From Phaeobacter porticola (GTDB lineage: Bacteria > Pseudomonadota > Alphaproteobacteria > Rhodobacterales > Rhodobacteraceae), in NCBI RefSeq assembly GCF_001888185.1, contig NZ_CP016364.1:2976001-3040000 (forward strand): a stretch of 64,000 nt of DNA, read 5' to 3'. This document shows, one piece after another, positions 47,351-55,304 of the stretch; the stretch's first letter is position 1; every line of letters starts with the position of its first letter. The position numbers were made by a program, and so were the translations under genes. A model generated the notes under the pieces. It saw only the letters and a program-made list of their open reading frames with translations, was not told the origin of the DNA and made no database searches.

Positions 47351-47934
47351 TCAGACTTGCCCTCTTGCGTCACGGCCATACCCACTGGAACCGGGCAGGT
47401 CGGATTCAAGGGCGTAGCGACATTGAGCTGGATGCCGCCGCGCGCTCCGAACTCGCGGCACAAACTCTGCCCGCCCCTTGGGATTGTGCCGATCTCTGGT
47501 CCAGCCCGCTGAAGCGTGCCGCCGAGACGGCACAACTGATTGCTGGTCACGCCCCCCTGGCGGCACCAGAACTGATCGAAATGAACTGGGGCGATTGGGA
47601 GGGTCAGCTCGGTGTCGACCTAAAAGCGGATCCTAGCAGTGGTTTTCGCGATATCGAGCATTGGGGCTGGGATTATCGCCCCCCTGGCGGCGAAAGTCCG
47701 CAAGAGGTCTGGGATCGCATTGCTCCCTGGCTGGACCGTTTGACCGATGACACGGTGGCGGTTTGCCATATTGGCATCATGCGCATGATACTGGCGCGGG
47801 CTCATGGATGGGATTTTGATGGGCCCGCCCCGTTTCAGATCAAACGCAATCGGCTATTTGTGGTCGAAGTGCACGGTGATGAGCTACACGCGCTTCCAGA
47901 TCCCATACGTCTTGCAAGGCGGGATCTTGCATGA
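47347..47934 (+). CDS. Histidine phosphatase family protein
   Basis: A 195-residue cytosolic enzyme of the phosphoglycerate-mutase-like fold. The catalytic RHG is at residues 8-10 (ALLRHGHTHWNRAGR), a second catalytic His is in CHIGIMRMI (about 139), and SSPLKRAAETAQLIAGH carries the phosphate-pocket Arg. Members act as small-molecule phosphatases, such as CobC or GpmB-type enzymes. In this operon it probably dephosphorylates a sugar phosphate intermediate, which I infer from context only. Confidence 0.87.
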   Translation: MIRLALLRHGHTHWNRAGRIQGRSDIELDAAARSELAAQTLPAPWDCADLWSSPLKRAAETAQLIAGHAPLAAPELIEMNWGDWEGQLGVDLKADPSSGFRDIEHWGWDYRPPGGESPQEVWDRIAPWLDRLTDDTVAVCHIGIMRMILARAHGWDFDGPAPFQIKRNRLFVVEVHGDELHALPDPIRLARRDLA

Positions 47935-49067
47935 AAGTTCTCATTGCAGTCACACATCTCCTTGGCACCGGGCATTTATCACGCGCGCTGACGTTGGGCC
48001 GCGCTTTTGCGATGGCGGGGCACCCGGTGTCTGTCGTCTCCGGTGGCGGAGAGGCACAGCACTTGGATCAAAGTGGTGTCGAATTGATGCAGCTACCCCC
48101 TTTGCGGTCCGACGGGGTCGATTTTTCCCGACTGCTGACACCTGACGGTGCTGTGGCCGATGATGCCTATTTCGACGACCGCATCTTCCAACTGTGCAAC
48201 TGTCTGCGCGACATGCAGCCTGATGTACTAATCACGGAACTCTACCCCTTTGGCCGACGCAGCCTACGACGCGAATTTATCGCGTTGCTGGCTGCGGCCA
48301 AGTCTCTGCCTCGGCGCCCGGTCATCCTCTCGTCGATCCGCGACATCCTTGCGCCGCCGTCGACGCCCAAAAAGGCAAACGAAGCCGAAGCCGCTCTGGC
48401 AGCCCACTACGACGGAGTCTTGGTGCATTCCGACCCGCAGGCCACACAGCTTGCGACGTCTTGGCCGGTTACGCCTGCACTATCAAAAATGTTGCGCTAC
48501 ACCGGTTATGTCGCGCCGCAGGTTCCGGATCCCCATCCTCAGGGGCTTGGACAGGGCGAAATACTGGTCAGTGGCGGTGGTGGCAGTGTTGGTGACGCGC
48601 TCTATCGCACAGCGGTTGCAGCGGCACAGCTACGTCCAGGTATGCGCTGGCGCATTCTGGTCGGCGGTCGCGATGCAAGGGCTCGCATTGCAGCCTTAAA
48701 AACCTCCAAGTCTCCTGCGGTGCTGGAACCTGCGCGTCCCGATTTTCGCCAGATGTTGGACGGTGCTGCGGCGTCTGTCAGCATGTGCGGCTACAACACC
48801 GCGTTGGATCTGTTACAAACCGGGGTGCCCGCCGTCATTGTGCCATTCGATGCCGGCAAGGAGGTCGAGCAGTCCCTACGGGCCAACAGCCTGACCCAGC
48901 TGAACGGGATCGCCGCAATCACATCTGCGGAGCTGACCCCTGAACGGCTCTGCGCAGCGGTAGATCAAGTCATTGCAGCCCCACAGCGACCAACCGACAG
49001 CTTCCGATTTGACGGCGCCGCACGAACGGTAGAGATTGCCCACGACATGGCAAAGGAGCGCGCATGA
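47931..49067 (+). CDS. MurG-like glycosyltransferase (second in operon)
   Basis: A 378-residue GT-B protein with N-terminal AVTHLLGTGHLSRALTLGRA (glycine-rich loop, about residues 5-24) and C-terminal SMCGYNTALDLLQTGVPAV (about 284-302), the same arrangement as the first gene of the operon (GLGHLRRSRAL; GGYNTFCEVLSFDKPAV). The two are paralogues kept in one operon, so they probably add different residues to one acceptor. Overlaps of 4 bases link it to both neighbours. Confidence 0.82.
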   Translation: MKVLIAVTHLLGTGHLSRALTLGRAFAMAGHPVSVVSGGGEAQHLDQSGVELMQLPPLRSDGVDFSRLLTPDGAVADDAYFDDRIFQLCNCLRDMQPDVLITELYPFGRRSLRREFIALLAAAKSLPRRPVILSSIRDILAPPSTPKKANEAEAALAAHYDGVLVHSDPQATQLATSWPVTPALSKMLRYTGYVAPQVPDPHPQGLGQGEILVSGGGGSVGDALYRTAVAAAQLRPGMRWRILVGGRDARARIAALKTSKSPAVLEPARPDFRQMLDGAAASVSMCGYNTALDLLQTGVPAVIVPFDAGKEVEQSLRANSLTQLNGIAAITSAELTPERLCAAVDQVIAAPQRPTDSFRFDGAARTVEIAHDMAKERA

Positions 49068-49822
49068 CCCCCGATTGGACTGCATTGGACAAGGAACTTG
49101 CCCGTTGGCAGGACGAAGGATTGATCCTGCCAGTATGGTGGCGGGATGATGATGCGATTGCGCCCACAGCACATTTGGACCGATTGACCAACCTGTCAGA
49201 GCGGTTGGCCCTACCCGCCCATCTTGCAATCGTAGCGCGGGATGCGACGCATGAGCTGGCCAAACAGGTGACAGCGACAGATACTCTGGTTCCTGTTGTC
49301 CATGGCTGGGCGCATCAGAACCACGCCCCCGCACAAGAGAAAAAAACCGAATTTGGCAGCCATCGGCCAATTGACGACGTGCTGGTCGATGCCGAAAACG
49401 GGCTGTCCAGGATGCGCGAGATGTTTGGCGACGATCTGCGTCCGATGTTTGTGCCCCCATGGAACCGCATTGCACCAGAGCTAGAGCCTTGGCTTGCTGG
49501 TATCGGCTTCACCGCCCTTTCGACATTCACGCCACGGCAACGCGCAAAGGCCGCGCCGGGATTGTGGCAGATAAACACACATCTCGATCCGATTGATTGG
49601 AGGGGAGCGCGCGCTCTGGTGCCGCCCACTTTGTTACTGTCTCAGGTCGTTACTCAGCTTGCTGCACGCCGAAAGGGCAACGCCGATGTTGCCGAACCCT
49701 ACGGCATCCTGACCCACCATCTGGTTCAGGACGATGCGACCTGGGGGTTTTGCGAAGACCTAATGCGCCGCCTCTTGGACGGCCCTGGGCGCGCATGGGT
49801 ATTCGACGAAAGGATTATCTGA
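49064..49822 (+). CDS. Polysaccharide deacetylase-like protein
   Basis: A 252-residue protein of the NodB/carbohydrate esterase 4 fold. The metal Asp pair is in VWWRDDDAIAPT (about residues 24-35) and the HxxxH metal motif is VVHGWAHQNH (about 79-88); MFVPPWNRIAPE is motif 3. There is no signal peptide, so it would act on a cytosolic sugar intermediate, such as N-acetyl-hexosamine on a carrier, rather than on a finished extracellular polymer. It overlaps the previous gene by ATGA. Confidence 0.83.
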   Translation: MTPDWTALDKELARWQDEGLILPVWWRDDDAIAPTAHLDRLTNLSERLALPAHLAIVARDATHELAKQVTATDTLVPVVHGWAHQNHAPAQEKKTEFGSHRPIDDVLVDAENGLSRMREMFGDDLRPMFVPPWNRIAPELEPWLAGIGFTALSTFTPRQRAKAAPGLWQINTHLDPIDWRGARALVPPTLLLSQVVTQLAARRKGNADVAEPYGILTHHLVQDDATWGFCEDLMRRLLDGPGRAWVFDERII

Positions 49823-50299
49823 ATGAGCCGATTGGATTCCATGCTGCGCCGCCTGACTGCGCAGCGGGATGGATTGAACTGGGCCGCCGAGCAGGTCGGT
49901 AGCTTGAACGGTGACGTTCTTGACATTGGCCTTGGCAACGGGCGCACCTATGATCATCTGCGCGAAACCCTGCCACATCGACGGGTGCGCGTCATTGACC
50001 GGGTGTTGCAATGCCATCCATCCTGCGTCCCGCCCGCGGCGGATTTTCTGCAAGGCGAAGCCCGCCCAATGCTGGAACAGTTGGCCCACGATGCGCCGTC
50101 CATTGTACTGGCACATTATGATCTTGGCTTTGGCGTCAAGGAACAGGACGTGGCAGAGGCCGCAGCCCTGTCGCCAATTATCGCCGCTGTAATGGTGCCC
50201 GGCGGGATAGTCGTCTCAGGCCAACCGCTCGTCGGTTTTGTCGAGCTTGCAGGCCCTGAAGGCATTCCACCCGGTCGTTATCTGTTTTATCGGGCCTAA
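49823..50299 (+). CDS. Small SAM-dependent methyltransferase-like protein (last gene of operon)
   Basis: A 158-residue protein with SAM motif I as LDIGLGNGRTYDHLRETL (about residues 32-49) and an acidic strand-2 end (VIDRVL). It begins directly after the deacetylase stop. A paralogue is at 32804-33313 in this window. The fold ends early (no extended C-terminal domain), so it is a minimal methyltransferase, and binding of SAM is inferred from motif I alone. A terminator follows 36 bases later. Confidence 0.75.
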   Translation: MSRLDSMLRRLTAQRDGLNWAAEQVGSLNGDVLDIGLGNGRTYDHLRETLPHRRVRVIDRVLQCHPSCVPPAADFLQGEARPMLEQLAHDAPSIVLAHYDLGFGVKEQDVAEAAALSPIIAAVMVPGGIVVSGQPLVGFVELAGPEGIPPGRYLFYRA

Positions 50300-50334
50300 A
50301 AAGCCACAGCCAAGAACCTTCAACAGAATACAAT

Positions 50335-50363
50335 AAAGCCCCGGCATGATGAGCCGGGGCTTT
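50335..50363. terminator. Bidirectional intrinsic terminator
   Basis: AAAGCCCCGGC (50335-50345) pairs perfectly with GCCGGGGCTTT (50353-50363) around a 7-nt loop. The A/T ends make it work for both strands: it closes the glycosyltransferase operon on the plus strand and the phnM transcript on the minus strand, whose stop is 20 bases away. Confidence 0.88.
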
Positions 50364-50382
50364 ATCTTCTAAGCTTCCGCCA

Positions 50383-51525
50383 TCAGGCTACACGGCGGCC
50401 GCGCGACCAGACCGATGACAGGGCTGGTACGCCCGCACGCATACGGAAGCGGATCAGATCAGCACGCTTGCCAATTTCAACCGAACCGCGATCCGTCAGA
50501 TTTACGGCCGCTGCCGGAGAGGAAGTGACCGTCGCCAACCCGCGTGCCATATCGCCCCAAATTTCGCCCAGCTGTGCTGCTGCCAACAGCAGAGCCGCTG
50601 GCACATAGTCAGAAGACAGAATATCCAGCAGCTCCAGCTCTGCCAGGTCTTTTGCAGCGACATTGCCGGAGTGGGAACCACCCCGGATCAGGTTCGGCGC
50701 TCCCATCATGACCTTGATTCCATGTTCGCGGCAGGCCCGCGCAGCCTCAACCGTAGTCGGAAACTCTGCCAGATGGATACCGTGACCCGCTGACACCGCC
50801 ACTTGATCAGATGTCGTGTCATCATGGCTGGCAAGAACCGCACCAAAGCGGCGTGCAGCTTTCACAGCCTCTATCTCATGCAAGTCACCATATTCATCGC
50901 GCATCCGTTTCAACCCTGCCACATGGGCCGCAAAACCCGCATCGTCAAAGCCGTGTTTGCCCTTCACATAAGCTTCGAGCTTGGACATGTCACGAAACTG
51001 CCGCTGGCCAGGCGTGTGGTCCATCAACGACACCAGCCCAACCCGATCAGCATCGCCAAACTCATCCAGTTCCTGCACCAGAGTTTCTGAACACACCTCT
51101 GCCCTAAGATGAAGAAAATGGCTGATCTTCAACGCATTCTGTGTGCGCAGATCCAACAGCTCGGTAGCGAGGCTACGGGCATATTGACCATAACGCGCCT
51201 CCTTGGCCTTGATAGACCCGACACGCATCGCGTCAAACACTGTGGTGATACCGGTGCCGGCCAGTTCTGCATCATGGGCGATGATCGCGGCGGCGTGGGG
51301 CCAGTCAACCTTGGGCCTTGGCTGGATGTGCCGCTCAAGATTATCCGTGTGTAACTCGATCAGCCCAGGGCAAAGAAAATCACCCTCAAAGTTGATCGCG
51401 CCAGTGGGCACAGACGTGCCATCAGCGATATCGGTGATGATGCCCCCGGATAATGTGACCAAACCGGTGCGGGTTTCGCCCGGCAGAACAAGGGTGGCAT
51501 TGGCAAGGATCAAAGGTTCTGTCAT
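50383..51525 (-). CDS. phnM: Alpha-D-ribose 1-methylphosphonate 5-triphosphate diphosphatase
   Basis: Removes diphosphate from the ribose triphosphate intermediate to make the substrate of C-P lyase. It has 380 residues of the amidohydrolase superfamily; the metal site begins FLCPGLIELHTDNLERHIQP, and HDAELAGTGITTVFDAMR follows. The start MTEPLILANATLVL fits the family; a start 63 bases upstream would run into the divergent DUF1045 promoter. It is separated from the other phn genes by the opposite-strand DUF1045 gene and is therefore probably transcribed on its own. Confidence 0.93.
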   Translation of the reverse strand: MTEPLILANATLVLPGETRTGLVTLSGGIITDIADGTSVPTGAINFEGDFLCPGLIELHTDNLERHIQPRPKVDWPHAAAIIAHDAELAGTGITTVFDAMRVGSIKAKEARYGQYARSLATELLDLRTQNALKISHFLHLRAEVCSETLVQELDEFGDADRVGLVSLMDHTPGQRQFRDMSKLEAYVKGKHGFDDAGFAAHVAGLKRMRDEYGDLHEIEAVKAARRFGAVLASHDDTTSDQVAVSAGHGIHLAEFPTTVEAARACREHGIKVMMGAPNLIRGGSHSGNVAAKDLAELELLDILSSDYVPAALLLAAAQLGEIWGDMARGLATVTSSPAAAVNLTDRGSVEIGKRADLIRFRMRAGVPALSSVWSRGRRVA

Positions 51526-51577
51526 CTGAGCTTCACATGGTTTGAGGTATAGAACAGGCCACGCATAGGAGGCCAAT

Positions 51578-52261
51578 GTGACATTCACGCGATACGCGAT
51601 CTACTACGTGCCCGCTGAACAAGCGGAATGGAGCCGTTTTGGCGCGCATTGGTTGGGCTGGGATCTTGCGCATGGGCGCGCGCTGCCCCACCCCGAAGCT
51701 ACCGGGCTTGATATCGCCAGGATCACTGCGGCGCCGCGCAAGTACGGCCTGCATGCGACCATCAAGCCGCCGTTTCGCCTTGCTGAAGGGGCAACGGCCG
51801 CGGCGCTGACCGAATGTTTCGCCAGTTTCGCAGCACAGGCTGTCCCGGTGGGGTTTGATGGGCTGGCGCTGACACGCATGGGGCGTTTTTTGGCGCTGTG
51901 CCCAACCGGCGATCAGCTGGGTCTGAACCGGCTCGCCTTTGACTGCGTGCGCAGCCTTGATGATTTTCGTGCCCCGGCTCCAGAGGTCGAGTTGGACAAG
52001 CGCCGCGCCGCTGGTCTCAGCCCGGCTCAGGAACAGGCGCTGGTGACCTGGGGCTACCCGTACGTCGGCGATAGCTTCCGCTTTCATATCACCCTGACCG
52101 GCAAATGCCCGAAGCCCCAGTTGCCGGAGATCGAGACAGTGTTGCAAGAGCGACTTTTGCCGCTGCTGCCCGCGCCCTTGGAGATCGCCGATCTGGCGCT
52201 GGTTGGCGAGGATCAGGAGGGGCGATTTCATCTGATCCAACGTCACGCCCTCACTGGTTGA
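51578..52261 (+). CDS. 2H phosphoesterase-like protein (DUF1045, phosphonate-operon type)
   Basis: A 227-residue protein with both HxT motifs of the 2H phosphoesterase superfamily: His59-x-Thr61 in KYGLHATIKPPFRL and His170-x-Thr172 in FRFHITLTGK. Relatives hydrolyse cyclic phosphates, and this subgroup recurs in phosphonate operons. The start is GTG with AGGAGG 5 bases upstream. It lies on the plus strand between phnN and phnM, both minus, and its last 19 bases overlap the end of phnN. No phnP is in the window, so it may open 5-phosphoribosyl-1,2-cyclic phosphate. That role is inference. Confidence 0.85.
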   Translation: MTFTRYAIYYVPAEQAEWSRFGAHWLGWDLAHGRALPHPEATGLDIARITAAPRKYGLHATIKPPFRLAEGATAAALTECFASFAAQAVPVGFDGLALTRMGRFLALCPTGDQLGLNRLAFDCVRSLDDFRAPAPEVELDKRRAAGLSPAQEQALVTWGYPYVGDSFRFHITLTGKCPKPQLPEIETVLQERLLPLLPAPLEIADLALVGEDQEGRFHLIQRHALTG

Positions 52262-52815
52262 AGCCAAGGCAATAGGGCCGCTTCGGCGGCAACTACTGCG
52301 GTTTGCAGATCACCGCTATTGTCAACCTCCACCACATGGGCCAGCCCCGCAGGCAACGGGGTCCCCGCGCGGGCAAGCCGACGCTCGACCTCGGCAGTAT
52401 CCTCGCGCCCGCGCGCGCTGAGCCGTGCAGCCAATGCTTCAGGCTTTGCGGTCACCGACAAAACAACAAGATCCCCGAATACAGCCTGCGCTTCTAGCAA
52501 GACCTTGCGAGACAGATTCACCAAGACCCCAGATGCCTCTCGTCGCGCAGTCTCAATCTGCTGTGGGATGGCATAGAAAAGCCCATGCGCCGCCCAGTGC
52601 AGTGCGAAGCTGCGCTCAGCGCAGAGATCAGCAAACTCCACTTCGCTGACTGCCTCATAATCTTCGCCACCCAGCTCAGGCGCTCGCGTGATAACCCGAC
52701 GCTGTTTTAACAGCCCGGCATGCCGCTGCATGAGCGCGTCCATCAAGCTGTCTTTACCAACGCCAGAGGGTCCGACAACAGCAATCACTGGCGCTTTCTG
52801 TGGCGAACGGCTCAT
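52243..52815 (-). CDS. phnN: Ribose 1,5-bisphosphate phosphokinase
   Basis: Phosphorylates ribose 1,5-bisphosphate to PRPP at the end of the C-P lyase pathway. The 190-residue guanylate-kinase-like protein has the P-loop VVGPSGVGKDSLMDAL (about residues 12-27). It overlaps phnL by ATGA and is last of the phnGHIJKLN transcript; its 3' end overlaps the opposing DUF1045 gene. Confidence 0.92.
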   Translation of the reverse strand: MSRSPQKAPVIAVVGPSGVGKDSLMDALMQRHAGLLKQRRVITRAPELGGEDYEAVSEVEFADLCAERSFALHWAAHGLFYAIPQQIETARREASGVLVNLSRKVLLEAQAVFGDLVVLSVTAKPEALAARLSARGREDTAEVERRLARAGTPLPAGLAHVVEVDNSGDLQTAVVAAEAALLPWLQPVRA

Positions 52816-53495
52816 GCCACCGCACGCGGGGTAAAGGTTGAGACGTCAACGAACCGATCACAGACCTGCGCACGCGCGGATTCATCATGGAAAATTCCGA
52901 TGATCGCAGCCCCCCGCGCCTTGGCCTGTGCGATCAGGCCCAGAACTGTTGCCCGATTTTTGGCATCCAAGCTGGCCGTCGGCTCATCCAGCAGCAGTGC
53001 CGGATAGCTGTGGGCGAAACCACGGGCAATGTTCACCCGCTGTTGCTCGCCGCCGGAAAATGTCGTCGGGCTGAGCTGCCACAGACGTTCAGGAATGTTC
53101 AGCCCAGCAAGCAATGTCGCCGCCCGGTCACGGGCTGCATCCTGCTCGACGCCAACTGCCAGCAGCGGCTCTGCCACAACATCCAACGTCGGCACACGTG
53201 GCACGACACGCAGAAACTGACTGACGTATCCCAGGGTCTCGCGACGCAAGGCCAGAATGTCACGTGGCGTTGCCTGCGCCACATCCACGTCGCCGACCAT
53301 AATCCGGCCGGATGCTGCAAGGTAATTACCGTAAACCACGCGCATTAGGGTCGATTTCCCGGCACCGGATGCACCGGTTAGGCCGATGCACTCACCCGGC
53401 TCGACCTTCAGCGTCGCGCCTTCCATTACCGGGATGACGGCGGCCCCCTGATTGTGCAGGGTGAAGCTTTTGCTCACGTTTTGAAGTTCAATCAT
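52812..53495 (-). CDS. phnL: Phosphonate C-P lyase system ATPase subunit PhnL
   Basis: A 227-residue ABC-type ATPase with P-loop GASGAGKST (about residues 39-47), signature FSGGEQQR and Walker B ALLLDEPTASLD, all intact. With PhnG, PhnH and PhnI it helps to attach the phosphonate to the ribose of ATP; it is not part of a transporter. It lies between phnK (10-base gap) and phnN (4-base overlap). Confidence 0.93.
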   Translation of the reverse strand: MIELQNVSKSFTLHNQGAAVIPVMEGATLKVEPGECIGLTGASGAGKSTLMRVVYGNYLAASGRIMVGDVDVAQATPRDILALRRETLGYVSQFLRVVPRVPTLDVVAEPLLAVGVEQDAARDRAATLLAGLNIPERLWQLSPTTFSGGEQQRVNIARGFAHSYPALLLDEPTASLDAKNRATVLGLIAQAKARGAAIIGIFHDESARAQVCDRFVDVSTFTPRAVA

Positions 53496-53505
53496 CTCTG
53501 ATCCC

Positions 53506-54276
53506 TCAGACCTGGAGAACGCTGGAGACCAGCAATTGAGTGTAGGCGTGCTGGGGGTCGTCCAGCACCTGATCGGTCAGGCCGGTTTCAACCACATGAC
53601 CGTCCTTCATCACCATCAGCCTATCTGCCAAAAGGCGCACAACAGCCAGATCGTGGGTGACAATGATGGCGCTGAGACCCATCTCCCGCACGAGACCACG
53701 CAAGAGGTCCAGCAGACGTGCCTGAACGGAAACATCCAGACCTCCGGTCGGTTCGTCCATGAAGACCAGCCGGGGCCCGGTGACCAAATTGCGGGCGATC
53801 TGAAGGCGCTGCTGCATACCACCGGAAAACGCAGAAGGCCGGTCATCGATACGTGACTCTGAAATTTCTACACGGCCCAGCCAATCAGCGGCCCGCGCCC
53901 GGATGTCTCCATAGTGACGATCCCCCACAGCCATCAGCCGCTCGCCAATGTTGCCGCCTGCCGAGACCGACATGCGCAGCCCGTCGCGGGCATGCTGATG
54001 CACAAACGCCCAATCGGTGCGTGACAGCATCCGGCGTGCAGGCTCTGACATCGTAACGGTGTCCACCGGTCCGTCCGCGCGGGTGTCAAAGATCACCTCA
54101 CCCCGATCCGGCATCAGATGTCCGGCCATGCTATTGAGCAGCGTCGACTTGCCGGATCCACTCTCGCCCACGATGCCCATAACCTCACCGGGATATAAGT
54201 CAAAGCTGACATCTGTGCAGCCAATCCGTGCGCCATACATCTTGGCCAGGTTCTTTACTTGCAACAAAGGCGTCAT
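53506..54276 (-). CDS. phnK: Phosphonate C-P lyase system ATPase subunit PhnK
   Basis: A 256-residue ABC-type ATPase with P-loop GESGSGKST (about residues 37-45), signature FSGGMQQR and Walker B LVFMDEPTGGLDVS. It binds the PhnGHIJ core as the energising subunit. The ATG shares a base with the phnJ stop. Confidence 0.93.
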   Translation of the reverse strand: MTPLLQVKNLAKMYGARIGCTDVSFDLYPGEVMGIVGESGSGKSTLLNSMAGHLMPDRGEVIFDTRADGPVDTVTMSEPARRMLSRTDWAFVHQHARDGLRMSVSAGGNIGERLMAVGDRHYGDIRARAADWLGRVEISESRIDDRPSAFSGGMQQRLQIARNLVTGPRLVFMDEPTGGLDVSVQARLLDLLRGLVREMGLSAIIVTHDLAVVRLLADRLMVMKDGHVVETGLTDQVLDDPQHAYTQLLVSSVLQV

Positions 54277-55133
54277 TACGCGGCTTCCTCACTCAGGCGG
54301 CCAATATGGCCTGCGTCACGCCGGGATCGGCAATAATCCGTGTCAGAGCAGACAAACATCCGGTTGCCCGCATCATCCAGAATCACCTCATCCAGATAGC
54401 TGTCCTCTGCCGCGCAGAGATCGCAGGGATGATCAGCCTTGCTGGCCTCGAACGGGTAGTCCTCGAAATCAAGAGAGACCACTTCGGTATAAGGCGGCAC
54501 CGCATAGATGCGCTGTTCACGCCCCGCGCCAAACAGCTGGATCGCTGCCATGTTCATCTTGGGATTGTCGAATTTCGGAATGGGGGACGGGTCCATGACA
54601 TAGCGACCAGCCACTTTCACCGGATAGGCATAGGACGTCGCAATGGCACCGTGCTGGCTGATGTCTTCATAAAGTTTCACGTGCATCAATCCGTATTCCT
54701 GCAAGCTGTGCATCTTGCGGGTTTCGGTTTCGCGCGGCTCTAAAAAGCGCAACGGCTCCGGGATCGGGACCTGATAGACAAGGATCTGATCCTCGCTCAG
54801 ATTCGCTTCTGGAATCCGGTGGCGGGTCTGAATGATGCTGGCCTTTGCGGTTTCCTCGGTGGTGGCCACGCCCGCTGTGTTTTCAAAGAACTTGCGGATC
54901 GACACCGCGTTGGTGGTGTCGTCGGCCCCTTGGTCGATCACTTTCAGCGTGTCGTCCGGCGTCAGCGTGGCCGCCGACACCTGCACGCCGCCAGTGCCCC
55001 AGCCATAAGGCATCGGCATTTCGCGGCTGGCAAAAGGCACCTGATAGCCCGGCACCGCCAGCCCTTTGAGGATCGCCCGGCGGATCATCCGCTTGGTCTG
55101 CTCGTCGAGATATGCAAAGTTGTAGTCAGACAT
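54276..55133 (-). CDS. phnJ: Carbon-phosphorus lyase catalytic subunit PhnJ
   Basis: A radical-SAM enzyme of 285 residues that cleaves the C-P bond of ribose 1-methylphosphonate 5-phosphate. The unusual cluster motif CX2CX21C is present as C237, C240 and C262, followed by the thiyl-radical Cys268 in SDTDYC, matching the E. coli spacing. It forms the core complex with PhnG, PhnH and PhnI. It lies 172 bases after phnI, unlike the tight spacing elsewhere in the operon; the gap may hold an opposite-strand small gene. Confidence 0.95.
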   Translation of the reverse strand: MSDYNFAYLDEQTKRMIRRAILKGLAVPGYQVPFASREMPMPYGWGTGGVQVSAATLTPDDTLKVIDQGADDTTNAVSIRKFFENTAGVATTEETAKASIIQTRHRIPEANLSEDQILVYQVPIPEPLRFLEPRETETRKMHSLQEYGLMHVKLYEDISQHGAIATSYAYPVKVAGRYVMDPSPIPKFDNPKMNMAAIQLFGAGREQRIYAVPPYTEVVSLDFEDYPFEASKADHPCDLCAAEDSYLDEVILDDAGNRMFVCSDTDYCRSRRDAGHIGRLSEEAA

Positions 55134-55179
55134 GAAATGCCCTCTCAGCCCCGGGCTGGAAACCCATCAGGAGGTTACT

Positions 55180-55302
55180 TTGGACGCTTTGATTGCGGCA
55201 GCTGTTGCTTTTGTCGTGTTCGCCGCGTTTGATAGCTTCGGAATCGACTTCCAAAAGCTCAGTGAACGCGGTGATACAGACACGGGTAACGGGGGTGACT
55301 GA
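55180..55302 (+). CDS. Candidate small membrane protein inside the phn operon (opposite strand)
   Basis: A 40-codon frame with TTG start preceded by a perfect AGGAGG 5 bases upstream. The peptide MDALIAAAVAFVVFAAFDSF is one membrane-spanning helix, and a short acidic tail ends GNGGD. It fills the phnI-phnJ gap almost exactly: the stop is 2 bases from the phnI stop, and the start is 46 bases from phnJ. A minus-strand frame of 60 codons (55126-55308) uses the same DNA and has GGAGG plus an ATGA overlap with phnI, but its composition is less protein-like. Either, both or neither may be real. Confidence 0.4.
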   Translation: MDALIAAAVAFVVFAAFDSFGIDFQKLSERGDTDTGNGGD

Positions 55303-55304
55303 AC

